Origin: Agapanthus africanus
Lineage: Eukaryota; Streptophyta; Magnoliopsida; Asparagales; Amaryllidaceae
Direction: 5' to 3'
Assembly (NCBI GenBank): GCA_030015575.1
Contig: CM057346.1
Location: 565,012,315 to 565,076,314 of the forward strand
Length of the DNA: 64,000 nucleotides
The notes under the pieces are model-generated. The model ran no database searches. It saw only the letters and a list, made by a program, of their open reading frames with translations, and was not told the DNA's origin. Shown here in pieces: positions 10,399 through 20,390 of this stretch (the stretch's first letter is position 1; every line of letters starts with the position of its first letter). Both the position numbers and the translations under genes were made by a program.

Positions 10399-11414
10399 GG
10401 CAAATGATGATTCGCTCCTGGCATTTCGCTTCAGTGTTAGCAGTGCTGATGCCGACCAAAAACCCAAATCCTAAGTCCTCCCAAGGCAAATGATGAGTTG
10501 CTCCTGGCATTATTCCAGTGCAGCAATGCTGATGCCGGACAAGATCCAAATTCCAAGTCCCCAAACGGCGAATGATGAGTCGCTCCTGGTACCACATTCC
10601 AGTGCAGCGATGCAGACGCCAACCAAAATCCAATTTCTCAAAATTCTCCCAGCCCTACGGTTGGTCCCCAAGTTGACTACCGTATACAATCCATGGGCTC
10701 AAATAATTCTCGTCATACCCATGCCCCACCACAATTACCAGTCACGCGGCTGGTCTCCGCCTTTGGAATTATGCTCCATTGAGAAGACCCACTCATGTGT
10801 CCTCACGATACATGAGGAGAACAAACCTTTGTGGGATCCTTATGACTCATAAAGGAAAAACACACTTAGGAGTCCTCACGACTCTTAAGGAGAAAATACA
10901 CCTGCGGGATCCTTACGACTCGTAGGGAGAAAATGCTTTTATGGGACCCTCACGGCCCATAAAATTGAAAAGCCTTAGGCGATAGGGATCTAAACCTGTC
11001 TCCTAAGCCATCGCTCCCCAATCCCCAAATGGCGAATGATGAGTCGCTCCTGGTACCATATTCCAGTGCAGCGATGCAGATGCCAACCAAATTCCAAATC
11101 CCATACCCCAACGGCGAATGATGAGTCGCTCCTGGTACCATATTCCAGTGCAGCGATGCAGACGCCGACAAAGTCCCGAAATTTTTCCGGCCCTACGGTC
11201 TGGATCATACATCCTGCAAAACCGTATACAATCCACGGGCGTAAAACAATCCCAATTTCTCCCAAATCCTCTCGGGGCAAATGATGAGTTGCTCCTGGCA
11301 TTATTCCAGTGCAACAATGCAGAGGCCAAACAAAAACCAAAATCCCAAAATCCTCTCCATGACAGATGATGATTCGCTCCTGGTACCATATTCCAGTATA
11401 GCGATGCTGATGTC
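10399..11414 (+). repeat. Seven dispersed copies of a nested hairpin (GATGAGTCGCT family)
   Basis: Copies are at 10399-10453, 10485-10536, 10567-10620, 11031-11084, 11113-11166, 11276-11326 and 11361-11414. Each folds as an outer 4-bp stem (GGCG/CGCC or variants), a 5-bp stem (TCGCT/AGCGA or TTGCT/AGCAA) and a 4-bp inner stem (CTGG/CCAG) with a 7-9-base loop. Seven more copies are in the element at 51613-57603. Confidence 0.8.
10797..10975 (+). repeat. Row of hairpins sharing the loop CCTYACGA, second set
   Basis: The stems CTCATGT/ACATGAG, CTTTGTGGG/CTCATAAAG, CTTAGGAGT/ACTCTTAAG, CTGCGGG/CTCGTAG and TTATGGG/CCCATAA each enclose CCTCACGA- or CCTTACGA-like loops. The last three units nearly duplicate 10228-10345. 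Confidence 0.8.
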
Positions 11415-11561
11415 AACCCAAATCAAAATCAACAAGACAACTTCCACTCCGACGCCACAGAAAGCGGAGCAAGTCAGAATCCAATCTAGACACCGCAAGA
11501 AGCGGAGCAAGTCAAGTCTACCCCTGACATTGCAAGGAGCAGAGCAAGTCAAATCAAGCAC

Positions 11562-12160
11562 CGACCGTCCAAGTCGCAAAAAGGGCAGCATCGACCGTCC
11601 ACGTCGCTAAAGGGCAGCACCGACCGTCCATGTCGTAAAAATGGCAGAACCGACCGTCCAAGTCGCTAAAATGGCAGCATCGACCGTCCAAGTCGCAAAA
11701 AGGGCAGCATCGACCGTCCAAGTCGCAAAAAGGGCAGCATCGACCGTCCAAGTCGCTAAAATGGCAGCACCGACCGTCCATGTCGCAAAAAGGGCAGATC
11801 GACCGTCCACGTCGCTAAAATGGCAGCACCGACCGTCCACGTCGCTAAAATGGCAGCACCGACCGTCCATGTCGTAAAAAGGGCAGAACCGACCTTCCAA
11901 GTCGTAAAAAGGGCAGTATCGACCGTCCAAGTCGTTAAAATGGCAGCACCGACCGTCCATGTCGTAAAAAGGGCAGAACCGACCGTCCAAGTCGCTAAAA
12001 TGGCAGCATCGACCGTCCACGTCGGGAAAATGGCAGCATCGACCGTCCAAGTCGCAAAAAGGGCAGCATCGACCGCCCACGTCGCTAAAAGGGCAGCAAC
12101 GACCGTCCAAGTCGCAAAAAGGGCAGCACCGACCGTCCACGTCGTAAAAAGGGCAGCACA
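11562..12160 (+). repeat. 30-bp minisatellite in the Tat 3' region, 20 units
   Basis: Twenty head-to-tail units of 29-30 bp carry the core CGACCGTCCAAGTCGC followed by TAAAATGGCAG or AAAAAGGGCAG. A stray unit lies at 12243-12272. The 30-bp length keeps frames open on both strands. Minisatellites at this position are known for Tat/Ogre elements and can seed satellite DNA. Confidence 0.95.
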
Positions 12161-12374
12161 GGATTCCTACAAAGCGGGAACCAGATCACTCCGGGCCAGG
12201 GAAACGTCTATCACGGACACTCCGTCTCGGAGACGTGTCAAGCATCGACCGTCCATGTAGTAAAAAGGGCAGTGCCAGCTTCCCAAAAGGTGGGAACCGA
12301 ATCAAGTCGCCTCCACGTGAAAGAAGATCCATCAACTTCATGCACACGACCCACATATGTGGTGTGCATTTATT

Positions 12375-12388
12375 GATAGGGGGCAATT
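12375..12388 (+). other. Polypurine tract of the Tat element
   Basis: GATAGGGGGCAATT lies directly before the TGTTGGGG start of the 3' LTR. Confidence 0.75.
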
Positions 12389-14078
12389 TGTTGGGGTAAA
12401 AATTTACACCCCGGTTGACCAAGTCAAAATCAAAGTCAACCCCAAGCCAAGTGGGCCCAAGCCCAGATCCAGTGGGCCCATGCCCGGGTCGAGCCCGACC
12501 ATGAAGCGGCCGGCCTCCCCCACACCAAGATAAAAATTTTGTAATAAACAATTTTGTTGTATTTATTTTTATTTTATTTTATGGATAAATGTAAGGAAAA
12601 TAGGCATAAAGCCCAATTTTTGTAAAGCCCATGGCTTATGTGCAAAAAGAAATGGCACATGAGCCATGAAATAGGCAAAATGCCATTTTGTGAAGCCCAA
12701 GGGGCTATGTGTAAAGTGTATAGCCTATAAAGGCAAAGATAATGAAATATCTCAACAACTTTTTCTCTCTCCAAAAAAAAGGTCTCAGAGCTGAGCTCTT
12801 TCTTCCATCTTCAAGGTTCCAAAACCTTCTTCTTTCTCTTGAATTAAACCAAGAGTTTTACTCTTCCTTTTTCAAAACAAATTAGTTTTTCACCACAAAA
12901 CCCACAAAGGGGAACTTGGATCTATCATTAGATCTTAAAAAGAAGAGATTTTTAGATCTCACATCTCTTGAGCCAGCCAACAGAGGAGGAAGAAGAAGAA
13001 GAACCTATTTCCCCAACCAAAACATTCTTTTTTTTAGGAGTTTAACTCCACTAATTTCTCTTTCGAGAGTTTTCGGGACTAAAAGCCTTCTTTTCCTCTC
13101 CAGCGCACTGCGCCCGAGCGCAAAGCGCCCACGTGCCGACACGTGGCGCGCGCGCTTGCGCTCCAGTGCGCTTGCGCTCCAGCGCGCAGCGTTCATGCGC
13201 AAAACGACCACGTGCCGACACGTGGCGCGCGCGCTTGCGCACCAGCGCGCAGCGCTCATGCGCAAAGCGCCCACGTGCCGACACGTGGCGCGCGTGCTTG
13301 CACTCCCGCGCGCTTGCGCTCCAGCGCGCAGCGTTCATGCGCAAAGCGCCCACGTGCCGACACGTGGCGCGCGCGCTTGCGCTCCTGCGCGCAGCGCTCA
13401 TGCGCAAAGCGCCCACGTGCCGACACGTGGCGCGCGCAGCGCTCATGCGCAAAGCGCCCACGTGCCGACACGTGGCGCGCGCGCTTGCGCTTCTGCGCGC
13501 AGCACTCATGCGCAAAGCGCCCACGTGCCGACACATGGCGCGCTTGCGCCTGAGCGCACAGCACCTAAGCGCATAGCGCCCAAGGTGCTGCCCCACGCAT
13601 CCTTTGGATGCCTTTTCCCCTTTATTTATATATATATGTATATATATACATTTGTATACAAATGTACACATGCACATACTCCACGACACTGTCCCTGTTA
13701 GAAAAAAATTTCTAACGGGGCGCTGCCCCGCACCCCGCAAGGAGGCTGCTAGCCCCCTTGACCCCCAGCCCGCTATCCGGATAGCGGGACCCCCGTAAAA
13801 AACTCTGCGTGGCTCCCGATATATCCAAAACCCCCCTTTCAAAACAAAACACACGTACACTGCACATTGAGTTCGCATGACCAGTTTAACCCGTTAATCG
13901 GAGGTTCCCTCGCCCCAAAGGCGAGGGGTAATTAACGGCAGCTTAGTCCGCGGCTGCCGGAGATTCGGATCCCCACAATCATTAAACCCCGGCCTACCCT
14001 AGGCAGGGGGAATCTGTAGTACGCCTGACAAGCGTGCGCGTATTCCCATCTCAATAGGGTGACGAAAAACACCCTACA
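12389..14078 (+). repeat. 3' LTR of the Tat element (1690 bp)
   Basis: The second copy of 40-1690, with the same ends. It is 39 bp longer, mainly through the tandem array at 13103-13585. It follows the polypurine tract and precedes AACAC. Confidence 0.95.
13103..13585 (+). repeat. 63-bp GC-rich tandem array, 3' LTR
   Basis: The same array as at 748-1195, with about seven G-box pairs, extra partial units (GCTTGCGCTCC blocks) and one mutated copy near 13527 (ACACATGG). Unit number and arrangement differ from the 5' LTR, so the array changed during or after the last transposition. Confidence 0.95.
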
Positions 14079-14083
14079 AACAC
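14079..14083 (+). repeat. Target-site duplication AACAC, right copy
   Basis: Matches 35-39 exactly and closes the Tat insertion. Confidence 0.95.
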
Positions 14084-15326
14084 CACAACGAATGTCAACA
14101 ACACTCCTCCACCACTACCACTTACTCCTGCCGTCACTGCTCCAATCAATGAACAGACAATACTGCTTGAGGCGATCAGCAGTCTCCTGGAGGGACAGCA
14201 GCAGCAGACTGCTATATTGATGAATCGTCCCGACGCGGAAGCCCCTGGAGTAAAGCAATTCAGAGCTTTACACCCCAAACAATTCTCAGGAAAAGAGAGA
14301 CCCCTGGAAGCGGAGGACTGGGCTCAAAGCATCGAGGATGATTTGGCAGCGGCACAAGTGCCAGAGATAGCTTGGGTCCGAGTTGCGAAGCTGCAGCTTA
14401 CGGACAATGCACGGGTTTGGTGGAAGGCGGAAGAAAGCCGTCTCGCCCAACCAATCGAATGGAAGACTTTTCTCGACATGTTCGACGCAAAGTACTTCCC
14501 TGAGACTGCCAGGTTCGACATGGAACAGCAGTTCATCCATTTACAATAGGGTTCGATGTGGACCAAATCAGTGGATGAATACGATGCTGAGTTCACCATG
14601 CTCAGTCGGTAAGATATGGCTCAATAATTCGATTTTTCAATAAATCACATACTACACAGCTAACACAATACCTTAATAGGTTCGCGGCACACCTGATACC
14701 GACTGATAAGATCAGAGCCCGACGATTCCAACAAGGGTTAGATCCGAAGATCCAGGCTACATTGGCGACAGGGGATTTCCCGACCCACGAATCGGCTCTG
14801 AAAGCTGCCCGTCGATATGAGGCAGTGGTGAAGACGAGGGGCAGACCTCAATCTGCCGGAGTTAAGCGTCCTGCCAACCAGATGGCAGGAAGAGCCTCTT
14901 CAAGGCCACCCTTTGTGCCCCGGAGACCGGGAGTACCGAACAACCGTCCCAGCACAGCTTTTTGCACATACTGTCGGAGAGATGGACATCTGATGAAAGA
15001 CTGCCGACGAGCCAATCGTCTTTGCTTAGTCTGCGGCTCAACTACTCATGATATTGGGTCTTGTCCTCGTCGATATGACCCAAATGCTGCACCCTGACCA
15101 GCAATCACTTATCCGTAGCGGCTAGCCATTCAGGCACCTGCTCCAAGACTCGCTCTCCCTGCTCCACCACCTAGAGGACCACCGACTGCACCTCCTCATC
15201 GTTAGTTCCATCAAGCTCCAAGGAACGTTCAGAGGAATGCTCCTCCGGCCAGGAAGAATGTACCACGGCGACAGGCTTTCACGATGACCGTGGAAGAAGC
15301 TGAGGCCACTGGCCAAGTCATCACTG
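14084..15326 (+). pseudogene. Chromovirus gag (capsid and nucleocapsid), with stops and an intron
   Basis: Gag forms the particle that packages element RNA. After a Pro/Thr/Gln-rich N-terminus, 14217-14549 carries the retrotransposon gag fold, including FSGKERPLEAEDW and an ARVWWKAEE block. A second part (14680-15100) ends in two zinc knuckles of the form CX2CX4HX4C: the first begins CTYC near 14970 and the second CLVC near 15030. An in-frame TAG at 14547 probably derives from a CAG Gln codon. A 71-bp GT-AG segment (14609-14679) interrupts the conserved stretch LSR/FAAHL. Further stops lie near 15096 and 15117. Gag then runs toward the protease, interrupted again at 15327-15414. Confidence 0.8.
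14609..14679 (+). other. Putative spliceosomal intron 1 in chromovirus gag (71 bp)
   Basis: The segment starts GTAAGA, has a CTAAC branch-like motif about 26 bases from its end, and ends in TAATAG. Its length is not a multiple of three and it contains in-frame stops. Removing it joins LSR to FAAHL in one frame, which is the contiguous order expected in chromovirus gag. Splicing is inferred; no transcript was seen. Confidence 0.65.
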
Positions 15327-15414
15327 GTAACCCTTTCTTCTCAAGCTTTTCTTTCAGTCTTACACCTACCTACATATTTTTCCCTATACCTAAAACCTAT
15401 CCCACATACCTTAG
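15327..15414 (+). other. Putative spliceosomal intron 2 before the protease (88 bp)
   Basis: The segment starts GTAACC, is T-rich, and ends in CATACCTTAG. The flanks read GQVITG on the left and TILVATIPALALFDTGASH on the right, which is contiguous in related elements immediately before the protease motif. The 88-bp length would break the frame if it stayed in the mRNA. Confidence 0.65.
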
Positions 15415-15951
15415 GTACAATCTTAGTAGCCACAATCCCTGCACTCGCACTTTTCGATACTGGAGCATCTCATTGCTTTATGTCGCAATGGTTCGTCCGA
15501 ACTCATGCGCTTCCAGTCACACCGCTTGTATCTAGCTGGAATGTCAGTTCCGGGAACGGCGTTCTAAAGGTAGCAATGGTATACAACCTGTGTCCAGTGG
15601 TCGTCTGCAGCAGAGAATTCTATGCTGACTTCAAGGTGCTGGACATACCGAACTTCGATGTGGTTATAGGTATGGATTGGTTAGGAACCTTCTACGCTAC
15701 TATCGACAGTCGTCAAAAGAGGGTAGTGTTCGAGATTCCAGACCATCCAGTCTTTTATTTCAAAAGTGGAGACCGTACTCTGGAGCTAGGCACTTACAAG
15801 GTGAAGCCAAAGAAAGAAGTAATTGCAGCAACTCAAGCGGAGGAAGAATCAAAGCCAAAAGTAGTTCGAGAGTTCGACGATATATTTCTTGAAGATATAT
15901 CAGGATTGCCTCCCGATCGATCTCTTGAATTTATCATTGATTTAGTACCTG
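15415..15951 (+). pseudogene. Chromovirus aspartic protease and start of the pol linker
   Basis: The retroviral-type aspartic protease that cleaves the polyprotein. The active-site triad is in LFDTGASHCF near 15453, followed by the flap region and the conserved VVIGMDWLG near 15660. The frame then reaches the linker before reverse transcriptase (DDIFLEDISGLPPDR, near 15870) and is cut at 15951 by the copia-type insertion. It resumes at 25580 after one copy of the ACCTG duplication is removed. No stop falls within this stretch. Confidence 0.85.
15947..15951 (+). repeat. Target-site duplication ACCTG, left copy
   Basis: ACCTG directly precedes the 5' LTR of the copia-type element and recurs at 25575-25579 directly after its 3' LTR. 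Five bases is the usual size for copia integrase. Confidence 0.95.
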
Positions 15952-18084
15952 TGTTGGTGATAGTGCCCTCATAGTCAATTATTGGATCGCGGGTACGTGA
16001 TTGCAATGATTGCGGAGGACCTATACCGGTAGGACAGTCTTACTCGAGATGATTGTATGCTATCTGGTTTGCCTTTATCAGTCGTGTACATGTTCAGGTG
16101 ACTGATTGCATGTTACACTTTGATAGAGCCCTTAGGATCTTGCTTTACTACCAACAGTATGATGGCGATCATATACGTGAGAGTTGGGTGGTTTATATGC
16201 ATATCCTTAATTGTGGTCCCTAGTCGTGGGAGTTTCGAGACAGGGCATCGATACTCCGGAGTAGACTAGTGTATACAGTCGAGACCCCGACGAGGGGCGG
16301 TGGCCGGTCTCACAAGCCACTGGTGTCAGTTGGATCACCTAAGATGTATACAGGTGCTCATTGGGTTATGAGTACACCGGACAGGACTCGCCGGGAATCT
16401 GCTAGTTAGTATTATATCTACCGTCAGATAGCAGTTCCCTGGTGACATGTGTACAGGTTAGTTCATCGACCTGAGGTCGTCATTTGTCTCGTGTGAGTTC
16501 CCACTGTGCTTTGATTTCTACCCTACCACGGCTCAAAGGAGTCGTGCAAACAGGTAGCTTTTGGGTACAGTCCCGAGCCATATGGAGACACGTGAGCGGA
16601 TCGGCAGGGGATTCGTCTCTCCCGGTATTGGGGGCGAGGTCGTGCTGTGTCTAGGAGAGCCATTACACAAAGTCCATAGCCATGGCAGGAGATTTACTGG
16701 TAGGTACTCCAGTAGTATCTCAGGGTGTTATTGGGCTTCACTCCGACACGACTTATACTGCTATTGGGGATCTGACGTTACTAGCCCCCTAGGCAGATAT
16801 GCGATACTCATAGACGAACGGACCGGACTGTATATACATTGTCACTGTTAGGCTCAGTAGGGTTTCTGGATGAGTTCGCTCATCGGCCTCCCTTGAGTTC
16901 GCTCATCAGCCTCCCTTGAGGTCAGTCCATGGGCAGCCGTTACGCATAGCTAGTGCCGCTGACGGTTTGTGGTTAAACCCACTGCCAGGGTACTGACGAG
17001 TCATTAGAGCCCCCCACAGACAGTTTCCCAAGTTCGGGCGAAACGTTGTAGAGGCCGTATGGTTTTATGGCAGGGTTCGGAAAATGCACGTGCGTTTACG
17101 CACGTGTTATTTTTCGGGCAGATGATACTGGTCGGCTTTGGTTTAAGCCGGATCCGAGTATTATATTGAGTAGGTATAATATCTTTGTCTCAGTTGCATT
17201 TGTATTCGGTCGTAATACAAATGCGGGTATATTTATACAGTTTCGGGGTTATCCTAAAAGTTGTTTCAGGATCACTTTTGGAAGTTGTCAGTTTCCAGTT
17301 TTCTATCAGCCGTCTTTTAACATTCGGTTAAAGACGGATTTATCTTTTCTTGCATGAGGTGAGTCAGTGTTCTGGAAGTTTCTAGAAGCCACTAGAAGAG
17401 GTGACTAGGTTCATGAACCTTTAATTGCATTTATGACTTGATGACTATGTTTATATGAGTCATGATTTACATAAAGGCTTTTTGTTTTGGTTTAGATCTT
17501 TTGTCATGATAAGCTTCATCTTAGGATCACCACTTGCTCCTACGGTCACCTCCCTCCTTCTATAAAGTGGCCGGCCCTCTCTCTCCTCCTCACTTCACTT
17601 GATGTTTCATTTTGTAGAAAAAGATATGATAGTATTTGGGATGCATGGAATTTTACAGTTCACTTCATTCCATCACCCAATTCCCTCGGCAACTTCATTA
17701 ACCGATCGTCCACGGATTTGGACGAAGTGAGACAAAGTCATCTACTCATTCTCTACATCATTCTTGGTCGTCTCTTTTAGCAAACTTGGCGATCGAGTTG
17801 CCTCAAGTCAGAGGCGGGAGCCCGTTTAGAGAATCGATCATGTGGTGCCACCTCGACGAAGGAATCGGAGATCGATGAGATCGGAGCAGCCGCAACGGAG
17901 CGTGGGATGATGGTTGAAGAACGAAGGACTCGGATCGTTCGGTATAACCTTTCTACACTCTTTACAGTTTGTTAGTTTAGCAATAATGGCAGATCCGGGT
18001 TAAAGTATACGATAGCGCCAGTTTAAAAGTTTTTGTTCCGCATTTGGCGTCTGTAGACGGCCGGGGCGCTAGCGTAGACTTACA
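15952..18084 (+). repeat. 5' LTR of the copia-type element (2133 bp)
   Basis: It begins TGTTGGTGATAGTGCCC and ends GACTTACA. It contains a TATA box at 17561, a duplicated hairpin segment at 16869-16905 and no credible gene: the 96-codon frame at 16561 appears in both LTRs but matches nothing I recognise. Parts resemble the LTRs at 35473 and 57604. Confidence 0.95.
17561..17567 (+). promoter_or_regulatory. TATA box in the copia-type 5' LTR
   Basis: TATAAAG in CCTTCTATAAAGTGGCC is followed by a C/T-rich stretch 25-35 bases downstream, a typical plant LTR promoter arrangement. Confidence 0.6.
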
Positions 18085-18085
18085 G

Positions 18086-18098
18086 TGGTATCAGAGCC
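18086..18098 (+). other. Primer binding site, initiator-Met tRNA type
   Basis: TGGTATCAGAGCC starts two bases after the 5' LTR. It is the standard copia primer site complementary to the 3' end of plant initiator-Met tRNA. Confidence 0.93.
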
Positions 18099-20390
18099 TC
18101 ACCATTTTGCTATACTAACTTGTGCTAACGCGTTTAAAACATCGATCGAACCGGAAATCAAAAATCGCAATTTCTTCACTTGACAGTTTCTGTTAATTTT
18201 AAAACTGGTCCAAATGTCATTTTGACCATACCAGAAAAACAAGCAGGCTTTTTTAGGAATACTGCAGAAATTCGACAAAGTAATTCTACTGTTCCACCGC
18301 GGATCAGCGGCCCAAGCATGGGTTTGGCCGCGGATCCGCCGCAGAAAAGTCAAATCACTTGGCCAATTTTCTACAGTGCATTCTATATTGGAAATTGGGG
18401 TTTTTGGTATATATCGTTTTGGCCCAGATTTTGTTACTGTTCACCAGTAAGTCGTGGGGCCCACTTTTTGATATTTGGTCGATCGAAATTTAAACATGTT
18501 AGTTTACAGTGCTTACATTATATCTCCGACCGGGAATGTCATTTGATCGGTAAACCGCGTCTGATTGCTATAGTTTTTTTAGACGGGTTTGCGAACGTGA
18601 CATTCGCGTTGATGTTCTGTGTTGTGCTGTGATGTTGCGGATTTGTCGTGGTGGATAGCAGTGTGCAATGGTAGTACAGTTTGTGTTTATTTGTACATTT
18701 GATATTGCGGGGCGAGCGTCCAACTTGTAGACTGCCGTCACTGCCTGTTGTATAATATTCTTTTGGGGCACGACCAGGTTGCGGTCGATGTACCTATTGT
18801 ACTATTTTTCATTACTGTACTAGGTTTTGCCCCGCGACGGAGTGCACGGATAGCCGGGTTCTGGGGGGCAACGGGTCCGCATCTCATGGCTTTGAGAGGC
18901 AGAGGGGTCCTACTCTAGAATTGGCAGACTATTCGCCGCACTCGTAGGGGGTACAGGTTGACCCAAGGAGGGGTGCTCAAGCTACCGGATTCCGTGAAGT
19001 GCTGGGTGGTCCATTCACTATGCTGTAAGGGGGCTGCCTCGCTTCAGGTTTTGGCGGGTAACTTGCCGCACCCGTAGGGGTCTAGGTTTCATTGCACAGG
19101 CTATCCACACGACAGGGGAACGTCGAGTTTCAGCAGCGGCTCTGTGAAACTCGGGGATCCCAGATTATCTGTATTGTTCTGTGATACTTATTACTTTTCT
19201 GTAATGTTGCATACTATCACGCCTGGAGCGATTATTGTATATTGGTTTATATACTATTAGATGTTGTATATGTTTTACACCCGCGCTAGTCCAGTCCCCG
19301 CTTTGTCGTTAGTTAAGTAACCTAACGAGTGATGACGGGACCCAGTGACGAATGCGGATGGCATATACGTACATTTTATTTTCGTTCTTTTCTGGTGTGA
19401 TTGAATGATGGGACTGTGTTGATTCTGATCAACGCAAAGTTAAACAAACCTGTTTACAGTTGTTGGAACAAATTTAAAAAGTGTTGTTACAAAGACGTTT
19501 CCTTTTGTTATGCATAGCGGTATTCAGTGGAATATCCTGCACCTCATTCGACGGGGCAAGGGTTGATATCCCTTCACCGGGACTGACCCCTTGGGCAGAA
19601 GTTTGCGTCAGGGTAATAACTTCACTATAGTCGATTACATGTTGCTTTGCATAGCGGTATTCAGTGGAATATCCTGCACCTCATTCCACGAGGAAAGAGC
19701 CGAGATCCCTTTACCGGGAGTGACCTCTTTAGCAAAAGGTTTTCGCCACTATATTTTAAAAAGCTATCAGGTTCCTTCAGCGATATCAAGTTCACTACGT
19801 TAAAGGTTTTTCGCCAAAAACCAGCCGTAGCCCTCCGTCGTTTCTTATGGATGGTCAGTAGTATTCAAGCTATATTTGTTGGCATACGTCAAGGCATAGT
19901 GTTTGGTAGCTGCTGGTTATTCGTTTGTTGCATAGATAGATGAGTTGGTTTGGGACAGTCGTATTACCTTGTTGGCATACGTCAAGGGTATGTACGGGTG
20001 GGTTCAAATTAACAAGATAATGACGGGCAGAACTTAACATGTGACTTATGATTTGTTGACATACGCCAAGGTCATAAGAGCATGGGGCATAAATCATATC
20101 GGGAGTTTCTAAAGAAACTGAAACTTGCCAAGTATGCGCATACCTTCTGGAGTATGAGTAACGTGGATGCATTCCATCACGTTATCATGCGATGAGAGTT
20201 GGATCCCGATTCCCACTGATGAGTTGGTTTACTCTTCGGGTGATCCCGATTGATTCTTCTTTAGGTTTGGAGGAGAATTTGACAGGACAGTGGGAGGTTT
20301 CCGGATTAGATAAAGTGATGACCATTCTGATCTAGGTTAGAGTGCACGCAGAGTGTTTCTTTTCTCTCTCTCTATGGAAGCGACCTTTGA
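18099..20390 (+). other. Long leader of the copia-type element
   Basis: No supportable gene. It is homologous to the minus-strand leaders at 49232-51497 and, in its last part, at 63118-64000. It contains a 137-bp tandem duplication (starting 19512 and 19649) and three copies of a TTGTTGGC...GTCAAGG motif (19876, 19969, 20053). A pyrimidine run near 20350-20374 sits where the relatives have a CTCCAG splice-acceptor-like end. Confidence 0.75.

Larger units (their letters stand above)
9836..11561 (+). other. Structured non-coding 3' region of the Tat element
   Basis: About 1.7 kb without a supportable gene. It is built from reused modules: a CCCTACGGT...ACCGTATACAATCC segment (9868, 10653, 11190), two rows of short hairpins with a shared loop (10143-10345 and 10797-10975), seven copies of a 52-55-bp nested hairpin (10399-11414), and GCGGAGCAAGTCA-type short repeats (11464-11550). 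The same modules recur in the element at 51613-57603, often as shuffled copies. Open frames crossing it on both strands are coincidental. Confidence 0.85.
40..14078 (+). mobile_element. Tat-type Ty3/gypsy retrotransposon, complete structure, 14 kb
   Basis: The ends are TGTTGGGG and CCCTACA, with LTRs at 40-1690 and 12389-14078 and AACAC duplications outside both. The order is LTR, primer site, gag, protease, RT, RNase H, a second RNase H, integrase, a structured non-coding region of about 2.5 kb, polypurine tract, LTR. The second RNase H and the repeat-rich 3' region identify the Tat group. The coding region is broken by two frameshifts and four stops. Outside the tandem array the two LTRs differ at about a dozen sites, so insertion was recent while the coding damage may be older. 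It lies in the gag of the chromovirus. Confidence 0.95.

Noticed and set aside
10399..11414. Possible hammerhead ribozymes, because of repeated CTGATGAGTC-like words
   Set aside because: The second conserved core part (GAAA before helix III) and the cleavage triplet are missing; the repeat folds as a simple nested hairpin.
11562..12160. CRISPR-like array of regular repeats
   Set aside because: Units are contiguous with no unique spacers, and the context is a plant retrotransposon.
11554..12260. Open frames of 75-177 codons on both strands
   Set aside because: They follow the 30-bp minisatellite in all frames and have no domain.
16561..16851. A 96-codon frame present in both copia-type LTRs (also 24051-24341)
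   Set aside because: Its conservation is explained by LTR identity; no domain, no start context, and it is not kept in the older related LTR at 38568-40567.
18180..18632. A 150-codon frame just after the primer site, as a possible gag
   Set aside because: No capsid or zinc-knuckle motif, and the frame is not conserved in the related leader at 49232-51497.
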